Shown one piece after another: positions 55,432 to 63,640 of a stretch of 64,000 nt of DNA (within the stretch, counting starts at the first letter, position 1; each line of letters opens with the position of its first letter). Under the pieces are notes generated by a model. It saw only the letters and a list, made by a program, of their open reading frames with translations. It had not been told where the DNA came from and ran no database searches. Made by a program: the position numbers and the translations under genes. Origin of the DNA: Schaedlerella glycyrrhizinilytica_A (GTDB taxonomy: Bacteria; Bacillota; Clostridia; Lachnospirales; Lachnospiraceae); assembly GCF_042852765.1 (NCBI RefSeq), contig NZ_AP031414.1, one strand, 5' to 3'.

Positions 55432-56022
55432 ATGTACTACAGTTTTACGGTGCCGATTCCAAAGCACAGGGAAAAATTACCCGGATGAAAAAAGGAAATC
55501 TCACATACATTCAGTTCGAAACCGGTCGCACGTATTACCCGGAAAAGAAATACACGATCCCTGTGCGGGTCAGCATCGGAAAACTTGATCCAAACCATCC
55601 GGAAATGATGTACCCAAATAAAAAGTTTTCTGACTGACATCTTTCCCGACTCTCCTATGCCGGAGGAACGCCCTGAAGCTTATCGGAGCTGCGTCCTCCG
55701 GATCGGAACATATATTGTGATCCAAAATGTATTGAAAGAGCACAAGCTTCCCGGAATGCTCGAAAAACATCTCAGTCAAGACTATGGGACACGGAGGTCG
55801 GATTATTACATAGAAGCTCTGGACAGAAAAATTGAAAGACTTCAGGAAAAAGATAAGGAATACAGTGTTCTTGCTGAGGAGCTTTACACACTGTTGGATG
55901 AACGACATCCGGAACGGAAAATCGAGAGGGCAAAGCAGGCGTTGTATGATGCATACGTGGAAAGCGAGCGTTCATTGGATGAAATCATTGACTTGATTCG
56001 GAATGTCGATGAATGGATATAG
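55432..56022 (+). pseudogene. Decayed IS1634-like transposase 5' end joined to an unrelated coiled-coil frame
   Basis: AGGAGG precedes ATG 55432. Three frames in succession give parts of one transposase N-terminus: YYSFTVPIPKHREK, then GNLTYIQFETGRTYYPEKKY with VRVSIGKLDPNHP, then PEAYRSCVLRIGTYIVIQNVLKE. At least two frameshifts separate them. After about 55790 the last open frame changes to a charged coiled-coil (DRKIERLQEKDKEYSVLAEE) that I cannot place and that ends at 56022. The catalytic domain is absent. Family assignment (IS1634-like) is by recall. Confidence 0.6.
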
Positions 56023-56122
56023 GTTGGATTTAGTTGTAAAATTTCTGGAAGTTCACAATGAAAGATTCGCTCAGTCTTTTGAAAAAATGCTTTTGATGGC
56101 ACGGGAGAAAGAAGGCAGATGA
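56009..56122 (+). CDS. Possible small ORF (37 aa)
   Basis: ATG 56009 to TGA 56122, overlapping the end of the preceding frame by 14 bases. The product (RLDLVVKFLEVHNERFAQSF...) is an amphipathic helix-like peptide. The overlap suggests coupling with whatever gene the preceding frame belonged to. Weak support. Confidence 0.3.
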   Translation: MNGYRLDLVVKFLEVHNERFAQSFEKMLLMAREKEGR

Positions 56123-56207
56123 GGAAGTATAGATGTAGAGGAATAACAGAAGCTATAAAAATCTAAAACAAAAACAGAAGAGTACAATAGCAGATAAAAC
56201 ATACAAG

Positions 56208-56651
56208 ATGTACTTGAAGTTCTATCTTGAAAATCAGCGAATGCCGGATGTTGCTGAAATGAATGATATTTGCAAAAGCTTATTTGTAGCAGTTAAAGCA
56301 ATCGCTCCCAAAACAGAATATGAAGAGTTTTATAGAATTGTTGAGAAACGTGAACCAGGGTATGAAACTCGTATACTAAAAGACATTCAGAGTGGAATTA
56401 CACTAGAAACATTTATGGCAAAAGGAGATAGGAAAACGCCGGAAGAAAAAGCAGCTGTTGCGAAACAAAAGAGGAAACAGAGGCGAGCAAAACGGAAAAA
56501 AGAAGCAAGAGATAATCTGACCAAAGAAGAGATCTTGCAAGATGACAGATTTTTCTGTATTGCTGGTTATACCTCCGGAGGTGCACCGTATGGTGTCACC
56601 TGGGAGGAAAAGGATTTGAAACCTTGGGAAGATTTGGAAGAAAATGAGTGA
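56208..56651 (+). CDS. Uncharacterised basic ICE protein
   Basis: At least 147 aa. The frame is open upstream of ATG 56208 back to a stop near 56136, so the true start may be earlier or lost. The product has a central Lys/Arg-rich stretch (KQKRKQRRAKRKK) and a C-terminal IAGYTSGGAPYGVTWEE motif. No known family recognised. It points toward the relaxase gene on the opposite strand, ending 15 bases before it. The basic stretch could bind nucleic acid (inference). Confidence 0.55.
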   Translation: MYLKFYLENQRMPDVAEMNDICKSLFVAVKAIAPKTEYEEFYRIVEKREPGYETRILKDIQSGITLETFMAKGDRKTPEEKAAVAKQKRKQRRAKRKKEARDNLTKEEILQDDRFFCIAGYTSGGAPYGVTWEEKDLKPWEDLEENE

Positions 56652-56666
56652 GTTGCCAGTGCAATC

Positions 56667-58046
56667 TTATTTTTCTCTTGTGACAGAAACAGGTTCCTTT
56701 TTTGCCGGAAGTAAGTCTGAACTGATCTCAGGAGCATCGAGCAGTGCAGTGAAATTCTGCTGAATGATATCCAGTGTCTTTTGTTTTTTCTGTAATTCTT
56801 GTTTTTCCCGGACAGCGGCAGACTGTTCCGATTCAAGATTTTCAATCTGCTTTTGGATTTTTTCAGAGCTTGGGATTCTGGTAACGCCCAGATCCTGAAG
56901 CTCTTTTTTTAATGAATCGTGAAGTTGGTATTCTGCCTGATGCCCGGTGCGGTATGCTTTTGGATTTTTGACAGATTTGCAATCTTCAATAACTTTACGG
57001 CAGAGTCGGTAAGAATCACAATGCTTTTGAATAAGTTTTTTGGTCCCAAGTTCAGTGTTGATTTCTTCAATCCGCTGATCTGTTGCTTTAATAGAATTTT
57101 CAATATCGAAAACGTGCTGCTTGAAATCTTCATAATTCAGCAGGTTATTTTCGGAAAGATAGTTGAAGGTGCGGGCTGCCTCTTTTAGATTACTTAATTT
57201 TGCCCATCGTTCAAATCCTTCTCGATTGCCGGTTGTAACATACGTGGAGATATTGATATACAGGCGAGCTTCTCTGGACAGATGCCTTGGAGCTTTTACT
57301 TTGTTACGATTTTTTGACAGACGGATGCGGACATTTTCTTCTGAATAATAGCTTCCAAGAGATTTCATATAAGTGAAGTTTTTCTGTTCCGGTGCACGGA
57401 AGGACAGGTGTTTTCCCTGTCGGACTTCATATCCGGCTAACTGCATTTTTTGTAAAAATTCCTCATAGTTGATGGAAGTCCAGATTGCTTTATCAACTGC
57501 AACACGTAGCTTGGCTTTCCAACTGGTGCCACGATGATATTCCATGTTCTCCTTATAACCTTTGCCTTTTTCTCCGGTTGGCATACTGGTGGCAAGTCCA
57601 TTTTCATGACAGATACGATTGCTGATTCTGCAGAGCTTATGGTAGCTCCGCTTATTAGAAACATATTTGTGGTAATCAACAAAGCTTGCAGCGTTGAAGA
57701 TGATATGGTTATGAATATGATTTTTGTCAACGTGGGTGCTGATCACATACTCATATTTTCCTTTTAGTACTTCATCTGCGAATTGCTGTCCTAAGCGATG
57801 GGCTGTTTCGGCATCAACTTCTCCAGGTTTGAACGACTGGATCAGATGAAATGCCAGGTTATCACCTTTATCCATTCCATTCTTTTTTGCCATTTCTCTA
57901 GTCATAGAAAATTCAAGATCTGCAGTTTCCGGGGAACAGCCAAAACTGGAAACTAACAGTTTTTCTTCTGTTTTATCTGGATTTGTGATGTAGTCCAGAG
58001 CTTTCTTGTCTGTTACTTTAATGGGGAAGATCTTAAGATACGCCAT
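56667..58046 (-). CDS. Mobilization relaxase (MobA/TraI type)
   Basis: A 459-aa relaxase that would nick oriT and lead the strand into the recipient. The nuclease domain has the metal triad HVDKNHIHNHIIFN and an N-terminal MAYLKIFPIKV with a likely catalytic Tyr in KALDYITNPDKT. The C-terminal half is coiled coil. It overlaps the mobC-like gene by 34 bases on the same strand. This pair, rather than the adhesin block, is the DNA-processing unit of the element. Confidence 0.88.
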   Translation of the reverse strand: MAYLKIFPIKVTDKKALDYITNPDKTEEKLLVSSFGCSPETADLEFSMTREMAKKNGMDKGDNLAFHLIQSFKPGEVDAETAHRLGQQFADEVLKGKYEYVISTHVDKNHIHNHIIFNAASFVDYHKYVSNKRSYHKLCRISNRICHENGLATSMPTGEKGKGYKENMEYHRGTSWKAKLRVAVDKAIWTSINYEEFLQKMQLAGYEVRQGKHLSFRAPEQKNFTYMKSLGSYYSEENVRIRLSKNRNKVKAPRHLSREARLYINISTYVTTGNREGFERWAKLSNLKEAARTFNYLSENNLLNYEDFKQHVFDIENSIKATDQRIEEINTELGTKKLIQKHCDSYRLCRKVIEDCKSVKNPKAYRTGHQAEYQLHDSLKKELQDLGVTRIPSSEKIQKQIENLESEQSAAVREKQELQKKQKTLDIIQQNFTALLDAPEISSDLLPAKKEPVSVTREK

Positions 58047-58336
58047 AATTCTTTCACCATCTCTTTCAATTCTTGCATTTCTTCCGGATATAGATCTCCG
58101 GTGGTATTTACCTTTTTTGCAATCTGGTTGATATTTACACCAATCTTGTGCATTTCCTCATACTGTTTCTTCAGTGGAGTGGTATCTGTGTTGACGATGT
58201 AACCGTCGATTGCCATTTTGCGAAGATAAGCTCCCATGTTTTTGGTCTTTGATTCAATCATCTTTCTGCGGATAAGCTTCCGTTCTTCTTCTGTGACATA
58301 GAAATGGATTTCTTTGCTTCTCTTTCTTTCAGCCAT
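58013..58336 (-). CDS. mobC: MobC-like relaxosome accessory protein
   Basis: A 107-aa protein with an N-terminal ribbon-helix-helix-like segment (KEIHFYVTEEERKLIRRKMIE) and the MobC signature GVNINQIAKKVNTTG. It would bind oriT and help the relaxase nick. Its start faces the candidate oriT immediately upstream. Confidence 0.88.
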   Translation of the reverse strand: MAERKRSKEIHFYVTEEERKLIRRKMIESKTKNMGAYLRKMAIDGYIVNTDTTPLKKQYEEMHKIGVNINQIAKKVNTTGDLYPEEMQELKEMVKELWRILRSSPLK

Positions 58337-58389
58337 TGGCGTGTTCTCCTTTCTGAGAAGGTAGTAGTATCGTTGCTTTCAGCTTTTTT

Positions 58390-58445
58390 CAATTTAGGGC
58401 AGGGTTCCCTAAATTGGGATTTTCCGGAAGTGTATCCTCACTTCC
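58390..58445. other. Candidate origin of transfer (oriT)
   Basis: Two inverted repeats lie just upstream of mobC: CAATTTAGGG/CCCTAAATTG (58390-58399 with 58407-58416) and GGAAGTG/CACTTCC (58426-58432 with 58439-58445). Within the second, AAGTGTATCCT (58428-58438) matches 8 of 11 bases of the RSF1010-type nick region AAGTGCGCCCT. Position and structure fit an oriT; the nick site is inference. Confidence 0.5.
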
Positions 58446-58585
58446 TGTCCTTGCTGTTTTACCCCTCTATTAGTTAAAGTCAGGAGAACCGGAAAAATGC
58501 AAAAGAATTTGGCAGGTAGTATGGGATACGAAAATGTGGTATGATTATGGGCAGGATATCAGAAAAATCAGGAGTTGAATAGATT

Positions 58586-58960
58586 GTGAAGAAAGAAGAA
58601 ATTTTTGAATATGTGCAGAAACAGTATGGCACAATGCCGGAATATTTATGGAGTAAACTATCGGACAGTGCAGTACTTCGACATAAAAATGGGAAATGGT
58701 ATGCAGTGATCATGACGGTTGAAAAATCGAAACTGGGATTAGAGGGAAATGATCTGGTTGAAATCATGGATGTAAAGTGCGATCCAGAAATGACCAGCAT
58801 GATTATTCAGACTTATGGATTTTTACCAGGATACCATATGAATAAACAGCACTGGATCACGATTTTACTGGATGGTTCAGTCAGTGAAGCGAAGATATTG
58901 GACTTTTTGGATATGAGCTATGACCTGATTGACGGAGCAGACAGAAAGGAAGAAAAATGA
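58586..58960 (+). CDS. MmcQ/YjbR family protein
   Basis: A 124-aa protein of the MmcQ/YjbR family (CyaY-like fold): YGTMPEYLWSKLSDSAVLRHKNGKWYAVIM, VKCDPEM, LPGYHMNKQHWITILLDGSV. The function of the family is unclear, with DNA binding proposed. GTG start; the stop overlaps the flavodoxin start (ATGA). Confidence 0.82.
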   Translation: MKKEEIFEYVQKQYGTMPEYLWSKLSDSAVLRHKNGKWYAVIMTVEKSKLGLEGNDLVEIMDVKCDPEMTSMIIQTYGFLPGYHMNKQHWITILLDGSVSEAKILDFLDMSYDLIDGADRKEEK

Positions 58961-59391
58961 GAACAGCGATAGTATACGCATCTGTGCATCATGGAAATAC
59001 AGAAAAATTAGTAAAGAGGATCGCAGAAGAATGTCAGGTGGATTTGATTGATGCTGTGAAACAGCCAGATGCAGACCTGAGCAGTTATGATATGATTGGG
59101 TTTGCATCAGGAATCTATTTTTCAAAGTTTCATCAGTCGATATTGGAATTTGCAGAGAAGAATCTACCGGACGACAAAAAGATATTTCTGATCTGTACTT
59201 ATGGCGGGAGTGCGAATTATAAAACCATAGAGCAGATTTTGGATAAAAGACATGCCAGTGTGGTTGGAAAATTTGGCTGTAAAGGGTATGACACATTCGG
59301 ACCATTTAAACTGGTTGGAGGTATTGCTAAAGACCATCCGAATGAAGAAGATATGAAAAACGCAGCGGACTTCGTAAAAGGATTACACTGA
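58957..59391 (+). CDS. Flavodoxin-family protein
   Basis: A 144-aa FMN-binding protein. The phosphate loop is YASVHHGNTEKL; the later motifs GFASGIYFSKFHQ and ICTYGGSANY fit the flavin-contact loops. It would carry electrons to an unknown partner. A reductive route for releasing iron from a siderophore is conceivable, but this gene is part of the ICE backbone in position and strand. Translationally coupled to the MmcQ/YjbR gene. Confidence 0.83.
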   Translation: MRTAIVYASVHHGNTEKLVKRIAEECQVDLIDAVKQPDADLSSYDMIGFASGIYFSKFHQSILEFAEKNLPDDKKIFLICTYGGSANYKTIEQILDKRHASVVGKFGCKGYDTFGPFKLVGGIAKDHPNEEDMKNAADFVKGLH

Positions 59392-59405
59392 TTTTTGAGT
59401 AAAAG

Positions 59406-59435
59406 GAAAACCGGGGATTTTACTCCTCGGTTTTC
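59406..59435. terminator. Bidirectional terminator between convergent genes
   Basis: GAAAACCGGGGA (59406-59417) pairs with TCCTCGGTTTTC (59424-59435), 11 of 12 canonical pairs and one G-T. T-rich runs on either strand serve the flavodoxin gene and the opposing Cro/CI gene. Confidence 0.8.
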
Positions 59436-59449
59436 TGGCAGTTGTGTTT

Positions 59450-59650
59450 CTAGTCTTCAACCTGAAAAATATCTTCTACAGGCACTTTCAGGTAATGTGC
59501 CAGCCGGATTGCAATCTCAAGAGAGGGATTACGTTCTCCACGTTCGATGCGGCCTATAGTCTGGCTGCAGGAACCTATGGCTTCAGCCAAATCTGCTTGA
59601 ATGAGATTCCGTTCTTCACGAATATCTTTTAGTGTATTATTGATTGCCAT
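59450..59650 (-). CDS. Small Cro/CI-type regulator (66 aa)
   Basis: A single helix-turn-helix protein: LKDIREERNLIQADLAEAIGSCSQTIGRIERGERNPSLEIAIRLAHYLKVPVEDIF. It is of the YozG/Xre type common in mobile elements. Same strand as the S24 repressor upstream. Confidence 0.87.
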   Translation of the reverse strand: MAINNTLKDIREERNLIQADLAEAIGSCSQTIGRIERGERNPSLEIAIRLAHYLKVPVEDIFQVED

Positions 59651-59677
59651 TCAATCACTTCCTTTGCTTATTGTTAT

Positions 59678-59699
59678 CAGCAGGATCATGAACCTGCTG
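59678..59699. repeat. Inverted repeat downstream of the S24 repressor gene
   Basis: CAGCAGG (59678-59684) and CCTGCTG (59693-59699), perfect 7-bp arms. No T-run on either side. Possibly a weak terminator for the repressor gene or an operator for the small regulator. Confidence 0.35.
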
Positions 59700-59706
59700 T
59701 TGAAAT

Positions 59707-60438
59707 CTAATGAAATCCCGGAATTTCTGCACCTTTGCATTTCCCGATTACTTTTCCAAAAATCTTAAAAGAGTCAGATTCCAAAACCTGGATAGGACGA
59801 TATTTTTGATTTAAAGAAATCAGATAAACACCATCTGGCTCATCGTGTAATTCCTTGATGTAAGTATTGCCGTTGAGATAGAAGATTCCAATTTCACCAT
59901 TAGCAAGAGAATCTTTTTTCTGAATCCATGCAACATCGTCTGTATGATAAAGTGGCTCCATACTGTCACCGGAAATCCGTACACCAAAGTCAGTCTGCTC
60001 AGGAGCAAGGTGTCCTACATCATAGGTTTCTTTTACAGAATCCTCCAGGTAATTTCCAGTACCAGCAGAAACTGGTTCCCAGGTAATTTCTACAGGATGA
60101 TGGAATGGGATAATTTTTGCAGACAGTGGAGAAAACTTTTTAGAAGCTTTCAAAATATCAGCAAATTCAATCAATTTATTTCTGCCTTCTTCATTCAATC
60201 CACTCATAATGTTATATGGGTTTTCTCCAAAGAAGGATTCATATATATCTTCGATATCAAGTAACTGGCAAAGTGTCAGGAAAACATGTAAAGCTGGTTC
60301 TCGTGCATTGGTCTCCCATTTGGAGATTGCTTTTGTAGTGACCTGAATACCTTCCTGAGAAAGCAGGTCTACAAGATTTGATTGAGAGTATCCTTTCTTT
60401 TTTCTATTTTCTGCTAATATTTCCCCGAAATCACGCAT
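59707..60438 (-). CDS. CI/LexA-like repressor with S24 peptidase domain
   Basis: A 243-aa repressor. The N-terminal helix-turn-helix reads LAENRKKKGYSQSNLVDLLSQEG. The C-terminal S24 domain has the nucleophile Ser in RISGDSMEPLYH and the Lys in NTYIKELHD. An Ala-Gly cleavage site lies before it (PVSAGTGNY). RecA-stimulated self-cleavage after DNA damage would derepress its targets, as in LexA, CI and ICE regulators. It is divergent from the polymerase gene, with an operator-like palindrome between. Confidence 0.86.
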   Translation of the reverse strand: MRDFGEILAENRKKKGYSQSNLVDLLSQEGIQVTTKAISKWETNAREPALHVFLTLCQLLDIEDIYESFFGENPYNIMSGLNEEGRNKLIEFADILKASKKFSPLSAKIIPFHHPVEITWEPVSAGTGNYLEDSVKETYDVGHLAPEQTDFGVRISGDSMEPLYHTDDVAWIQKKDSLANGEIGIFYLNGNTYIKELHDEPDGVYLISLNQKYRPIQVLESDSFKIFGKVIGKCKGAEIPGFH

Positions 60439-60474
60439 TTGTTCGCCTCATTTCTATTTGAATTTTCTATATGC

Positions 60475-60503
60475 ATTATACCGTATGTCAGAAATAAAAT
60501 CAA
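60475..60503 (-). promoter_or_regulatory. Promoter of the S24 repressor gene
   Basis: On the minus strand TTGATT (60503-60498), 17 bases, then TATAAT (60480-60475). It lies 37 bases from the start codon. Confidence 0.6.
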
Positions 60504-60509
60504 CAATAA

Positions 60510-60524
60510 TCTCCAAAATGGAGA
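60510..60524. promoter_or_regulatory. Operator-like palindrome between repressor and polymerase genes
   Basis: TCTCCA-AAA-TGGAGA, perfect 6-bp arms with a three-base centre. It lies between the two divergent promoters; TATCTCC recurs in the polymerase promoter spacer (60550-60556). It is a plausible site for the S24 repressor. Confidence 0.5.
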
Positions 60525-60544
60525 AAATACAACCAAGATGTTAC

Positions 60545-60574
60545 TTGACTATCTCCGGAATGTCGATATATACT
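60545..60574 (+). promoter_or_regulatory. Promoter of the Y-family polymerase gene
   Basis: TTGACT (60545-60550) and TATACT (60569-60574) with 18-base spacing, or TATATA with 16. The spacer contains the half-site ATCTCC. Confidence 0.55.
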
Positions 60575-60632
60575 AAACATACAAAAATTGATAAGACATC
60601 ATGTTGAAGGAAGCAGCTGGGAGGTGAAAAGT

Positions 60633-61880
60633 TTGAGTGAGCGTGTGATCCTGCATAGTGATATGAACTGTTTTTATGCCAGTGTAGAAATGCTGCATCA
60701 TCCGGAATTTGCCGGAATGCCGCTGGCAGTCGGTGGCGATCCGGAAGCCAGACATGGGATTGTGCTGACAGCAAATTATATTGCAAAGCAAAAAGGTGTA
60801 AAGACCGGAATGGCATTATGGCAGGCAAAACAGATTTGTCCGAAAATCATATTTGTACCACCACGGATGGATTTGTATTTGAGATTTTCAAAGATGGCAA
60901 GAGAAATCTATTCGGAGTATACGGACAAGATTGAGCCATATGGAATTGATGAAGCCTGGCTGGATGTATCGGACAGCAGAAATCTGAAAGGAAGCGGAAT
61001 GACGATTGCAAGAGAAATCAGCCATCGGATTAAATACGAATTGGGTGTAACGGTAAGTATTGGAATTTCCTGGAATAAGATTTATGCGAAACTTGGTTCA
61101 GATTATAAAAAGCCGGATGCAATCACAGAGTTTAATCGAGAAAATTATAAAGACAGGATATGGCAGCTTCCAGCGTCAGATTTGCTTTATGTCGGAAGAC
61201 AGACAAATAAGAAATTGCAAAAACTTGGAATCCGGACAATCGGGCAACTTGCGGAATCAGACGAAAAGTTGTTAGAGAGTCATTTTGGAAAAATAGGAAA
61301 TGTATTATGGGCTTTCGCAAATGGCTGGGATGAAGATCCGGTTTGCAAGGAAGGATATGAAGCACCAGTAAAGTCGATAGGTAATAGCACTACAACACCG
61401 AGAGATCTAGAAAATGATCTGGATGTATGGATCATTCAAATAGCATTGGCAGAAAGTGTAGCTGCACGATTGCGGAAACATGGATTTAAATGCAAAACAG
61501 TAGAAATTACAGTTCGAGATAATGGATTGTATAGTTTTTCCAGACAGATACATTTACGACAGCCAACGAATATTACAAACGAGATTGTAACTGCAGCATT
61601 TCATCTATTTAAAGATAATTACAAATGGGAATATCCCATTAGAAGCCTGGGAATCCGAGCTGCGGATCTTGTGTTAGATGATATTCCCGTGCAGTTGGAT
61701 TTATTTGGAAATCAGGAGAAAAAGGAAAAGTTAGAGAAGCTGGATCGTACTGTAGATGAGATCAGACGACGGTTTGGATATTTCAGTATACAGCGAGCGG
61801 CAATGTATCAGGATAAAGTCTTATCCCACTTAGACGCTGGTACGCACACGATCCATCCACACAGTTATTTTCATGGGTAA
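60633..61880 (+). CDS. Y-family DNA polymerase (Pol IV/UmuC type)
   Basis: A 415-aa translesion polymerase. The catalytic motif is LHSDMNCFYASVEM and the second is YGIDEAWLDVS. Thumb motifs include VSIGISWNKIYAKLGSDYKKPDA. A beta-clamp-binding motif QLDLF lies in the C-terminal part. The TTG start at 60633 has GGGAGGTG 7-8 bases upstream; an earlier in-frame TTG lacks a ribosome site. It is probably induced when the S24 repressor is cleaved. Confidence 0.87.
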   Translation: MSERVILHSDMNCFYASVEMLHHPEFAGMPLAVGGDPEARHGIVLTANYIAKQKGVKTGMALWQAKQICPKIIFVPPRMDLYLRFSKMAREIYSEYTDKIEPYGIDEAWLDVSDSRNLKGSGMTIAREISHRIKYELGVTVSIGISWNKIYAKLGSDYKKPDAITEFNRENYKDRIWQLPASDLLYVGRQTNKKLQKLGIRTIGQLAESDEKLLESHFGKIGNVLWAFANGWDEDPVCKEGYEAPVKSIGNSTTTPRDLENDLDVWIIQIALAESVAARLRKHGFKCKTVEITVRDNGLYSFSRQIHLRQPTNITNEIVTAAFHLFKDNYKWEYPIRSLGIRAADLVLDDIPVQLDLFGNQEKKEKLEKLDRTVDEIRRRFGYFSIQRAAMYQDKVLSHLDAGTHTIHPHSYFHG

Positions 61881-61894
61881 TTGGAGGGATAGAT

Positions 61895-62107
61895 TTGAAA
61901 AAAGCATTAACCAGAAAACAGAAAGAAAGTTATCAGTGTATTTTGGATTATACGAAGGAGCATGGATATCCGCCGACAGTACGGGAATTTGGAAAATTGA
62001 TCGGGGTGAAATCAACATCATCAGCATTTTCCAGAATCAAGCAGTTGGAGTTAAATGGATATATCCGCAGAATCCCGGCATCGCCAAGAGCAATTGAGAT
62101 TTTATAG
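61895..62107 (+). CDS. Stand-alone LexA-type DNA-binding domain (70 aa)
   Basis: The sequence aligns with the LexA N-terminal winged helix only: LTRKQKESYQCILDYTKEHGYPPTVREFGKLIGVKS, then SAFSRIKQLELNGYIRRIPASPRAIEIL. There is no S24 peptidase, so it cannot self-cleave. The TTG start follows GGAGGG. It is encoded directly after the polymerase and may compete with LexA for SOS operators or act as a constitutive repressor. The stop at 62107 is clean, with no trace of a lost C-terminal domain downstream. Confidence 0.82.
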   Translation: MKKALTRKQKESYQCILDYTKEHGYPPTVREFGKLIGVKSTSSAFSRIKQLELNGYIRRIPASPRAIEIL

Positions 62108-62119
62108 TGAGGTGTCGGC

Positions 62120-62359
62120 ATGAACAAAGTATATGTAGATGTAGTAGCAGAGTTTCGTAAAGACGGACAGCTGGTTCCCATATTTTTTACATGGGAGGAT
62201 GGAAGAAAGTATAGCATTGACAGAATTTTGAAAATCGAGCGATGCGCCAGCAGAAAGGCAGGCGGTGTAGGAATGATGTACACCTGTATGATACAGGGGC
62301 AGGAAAGCCACTTGTTTTACGAAGTGGATAAATGGTTTATGGAGAGAAAAACAGCATAA
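62120..62359 (+). CDS. Uncharacterised small protein (79 aa)
   Basis: A soluble 79-aa protein (YVDVVAEFRKDGQLVPIFFTWEDGRKYSIDRILKIERC, then SHLFYEVDKWFMERK), 12 bases after the LexA-like gene and probably in the same operon as the polymerase. Small proteins of this look often follow Y-family polymerase genes in Firmicutes; function unknown. GAGGTG precedes the ATG. Confidence 0.7.
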   Translation: MNKVYVDVVAEFRKDGQLVPIFFTWEDGRKYSIDRILKIERCASRKAGGVGMMYTCMIQGQESHLFYEVDKWFMERKTA

Positions 62360-62600
62360 GGAGAGATTGGTATAGACGATATTATTTGGATTATTAACCG
62401 GCAGGGATAGTCACTTTCCCTTTATATTCCTGTAGGTTTTACATAAGAAGATGGATTCCGGTCAGCAAAGGCAGCTCCCACAATGCCTTTTGGATATCCG
62501 CTTCTGCAAGTTGTAGTAAGTAATTGCTTCCCATCAAAATCATGGGGAAAGCGAACTGGTCTGAAAGAACGCCAGTTAGTGTGATGATGATAAGGAGATT
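62360..62600. other. Intergenic stretch, 241 bases, with a hairpin
   Basis: No gene on the plus strand. AAAGGCA/TGCCTTT (62467-62473 with 62484-62490) forms a short hairpin followed by T. On the minus strand a 69-codon open frame (62631-62422) covers most of it; it has no ribosome site that I can see and I do not recognise the product. Confidence 0.4.
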
Positions 62601-63182
62601 TTGAAACTGATGACAGACAGAGATTATGCAATTAAATCAATGAAAGAAATTACCTTCCAGATGGCAAGTCATGCACAGGATTATCTGGAAGTTACAATCG
62701 AAAGACATTATACTGATATTAAAGAATTGATGACAAGCTATCAGAAATTGATTTTGGAAAATCAGATTGTGTTAGAAGAACTGAATATGGAATGCCAGGA
62801 GAAAATCAATGAAGATATGGCATATGCATTGAGTTATCTGAGCATTTATAACAACCAGCTGAATGTGCCAAAGATGCACCGGGAGATGAATAATCTGATG
62901 ATTATTTATGGATTGTCGGACATGATCTATCGGGGAATGACTTTGGTGAAGTTCTATGCACCGAATGGTGTGATGCTCAGTGAAATCCTTCATTCCTGTT
63001 TTTGCAGTCATTATAATAAGACAGATGTGGAAGTACAACAGGAGTTAGGAATAGGCAGGACTTCTTTTTATAAAATGAAGAAGCAGGCACTTGGGTATTT
63101 AGGATTTTATTTTTATGAGATCGTGGTACCGCAGGCAAAGGATAAAAGATTTAAACCATCACTGGGCGTTGAGGAAGAGTAG
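62601..63182 (+). CDS. Uncharacterised ICE protein with helix-turn-helix-like C-terminus
   Basis: A 193-aa soluble, mostly helical protein. The C-terminal part VEVQQELGIGRTSFYKMKKQALGYLGFYF resembles the sigma-like helix-turn-helix of phage/ICE regulators such as ArpU. Start is either TTG 62601 or ATG 62610; AAGGAG lies 3 or 12 bases before them, neither ideal. It is followed directly by the next gene and may regulate ICE functions (inference). Confidence 0.65.
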   Translation: MKLMTDRDYAIKSMKEITFQMASHAQDYLEVTIERHYTDIKELMTSYQKLILENQIVLEELNMECQEKINEDMAYALSYLSIYNNQLNVPKMHREMNNLMIIYGLSDMIYRGMTLVKFYAPNGVMLSEILHSCFCSHYNKTDVEVQQELGIGRTSFYKMKKQALGYLGFYFYEIVVPQAKDKRFKPSLGVEEE

Positions 63183-63191
63183 GTGAATAAT

Positions 63192-63563
63192 ATGAGATAC
63201 GAAGATTCGATGAAAGGCGTAGCTGCTCAGATAATCAAAGAGCAGCAGCGAGCCAGTAAAATTAAAAACAATCCAGAAGAGTTCCATTGGCATGACGAAT
63301 ATGCAACGTTGAATTTCTTTCGGTCTATCTGCAAAAATATCGGTAACTTGAGAAATGGAGAAATTGAAAAAATGGTCACACGCTTAAAGCACATAGATCA
63401 GAAAGCAGTGGAAAACCATGTGAATGGTGATGTTTGGGCATTTGATTATGATAAGATGTTCTATGTACTGATGGAAAATGAAATTTGCCGAAAGGTGTGT
63501 GAAAAGAATAAATATAATAGTTGGACGAAGCTGATTGGACAGTATTGTGTTTCAATGGCTTAA
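63192..63563 (+). CDS. Uncharacterised ICE protein (123 aa)
   Basis: A soluble protein with no motif I recognise (MRYEDSMKGVAAQIIKEQQRASKIK..., NLRNGEIEKMVTRLKHIDQKA). ATG 63192 is preferred because TAGGTG lies 6 bases upstream; a GTG at 63183 is possible. Ends just before a strong terminator. Confidence 0.6.
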   Translation: MRYEDSMKGVAAQIIKEQQRASKIKNNPEEFHWHDEYATLNFFRSICKNIGNLRNGEIEKMVTRLKHIDQKAVENHVNGDVWAFDYDKMFYVLMENEICRKVCEKNKYNSWTKLIGQYCVSMA

Positions 63564-63576
63564 AGATGAAGAAAGT

Positions 63577-63616
63577 GTTGCTGGAGAAAAAAATACTCTC
63601 CAGCAACTTCGTTTTT
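63577..63616 (+). terminator. Intrinsic terminator
   Basis: GTTGCTGGAGA (63577-63587) pairs perfectly with TCTCCAGCAAC (63597-63607), followed by GTTTTTG. It ends the plus-strand operon and faces the minus-strand gene that follows. Confidence 0.88.
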
Positions 63617-63640
63617 GATAAATAAAGGTCAGTTTTTTGT

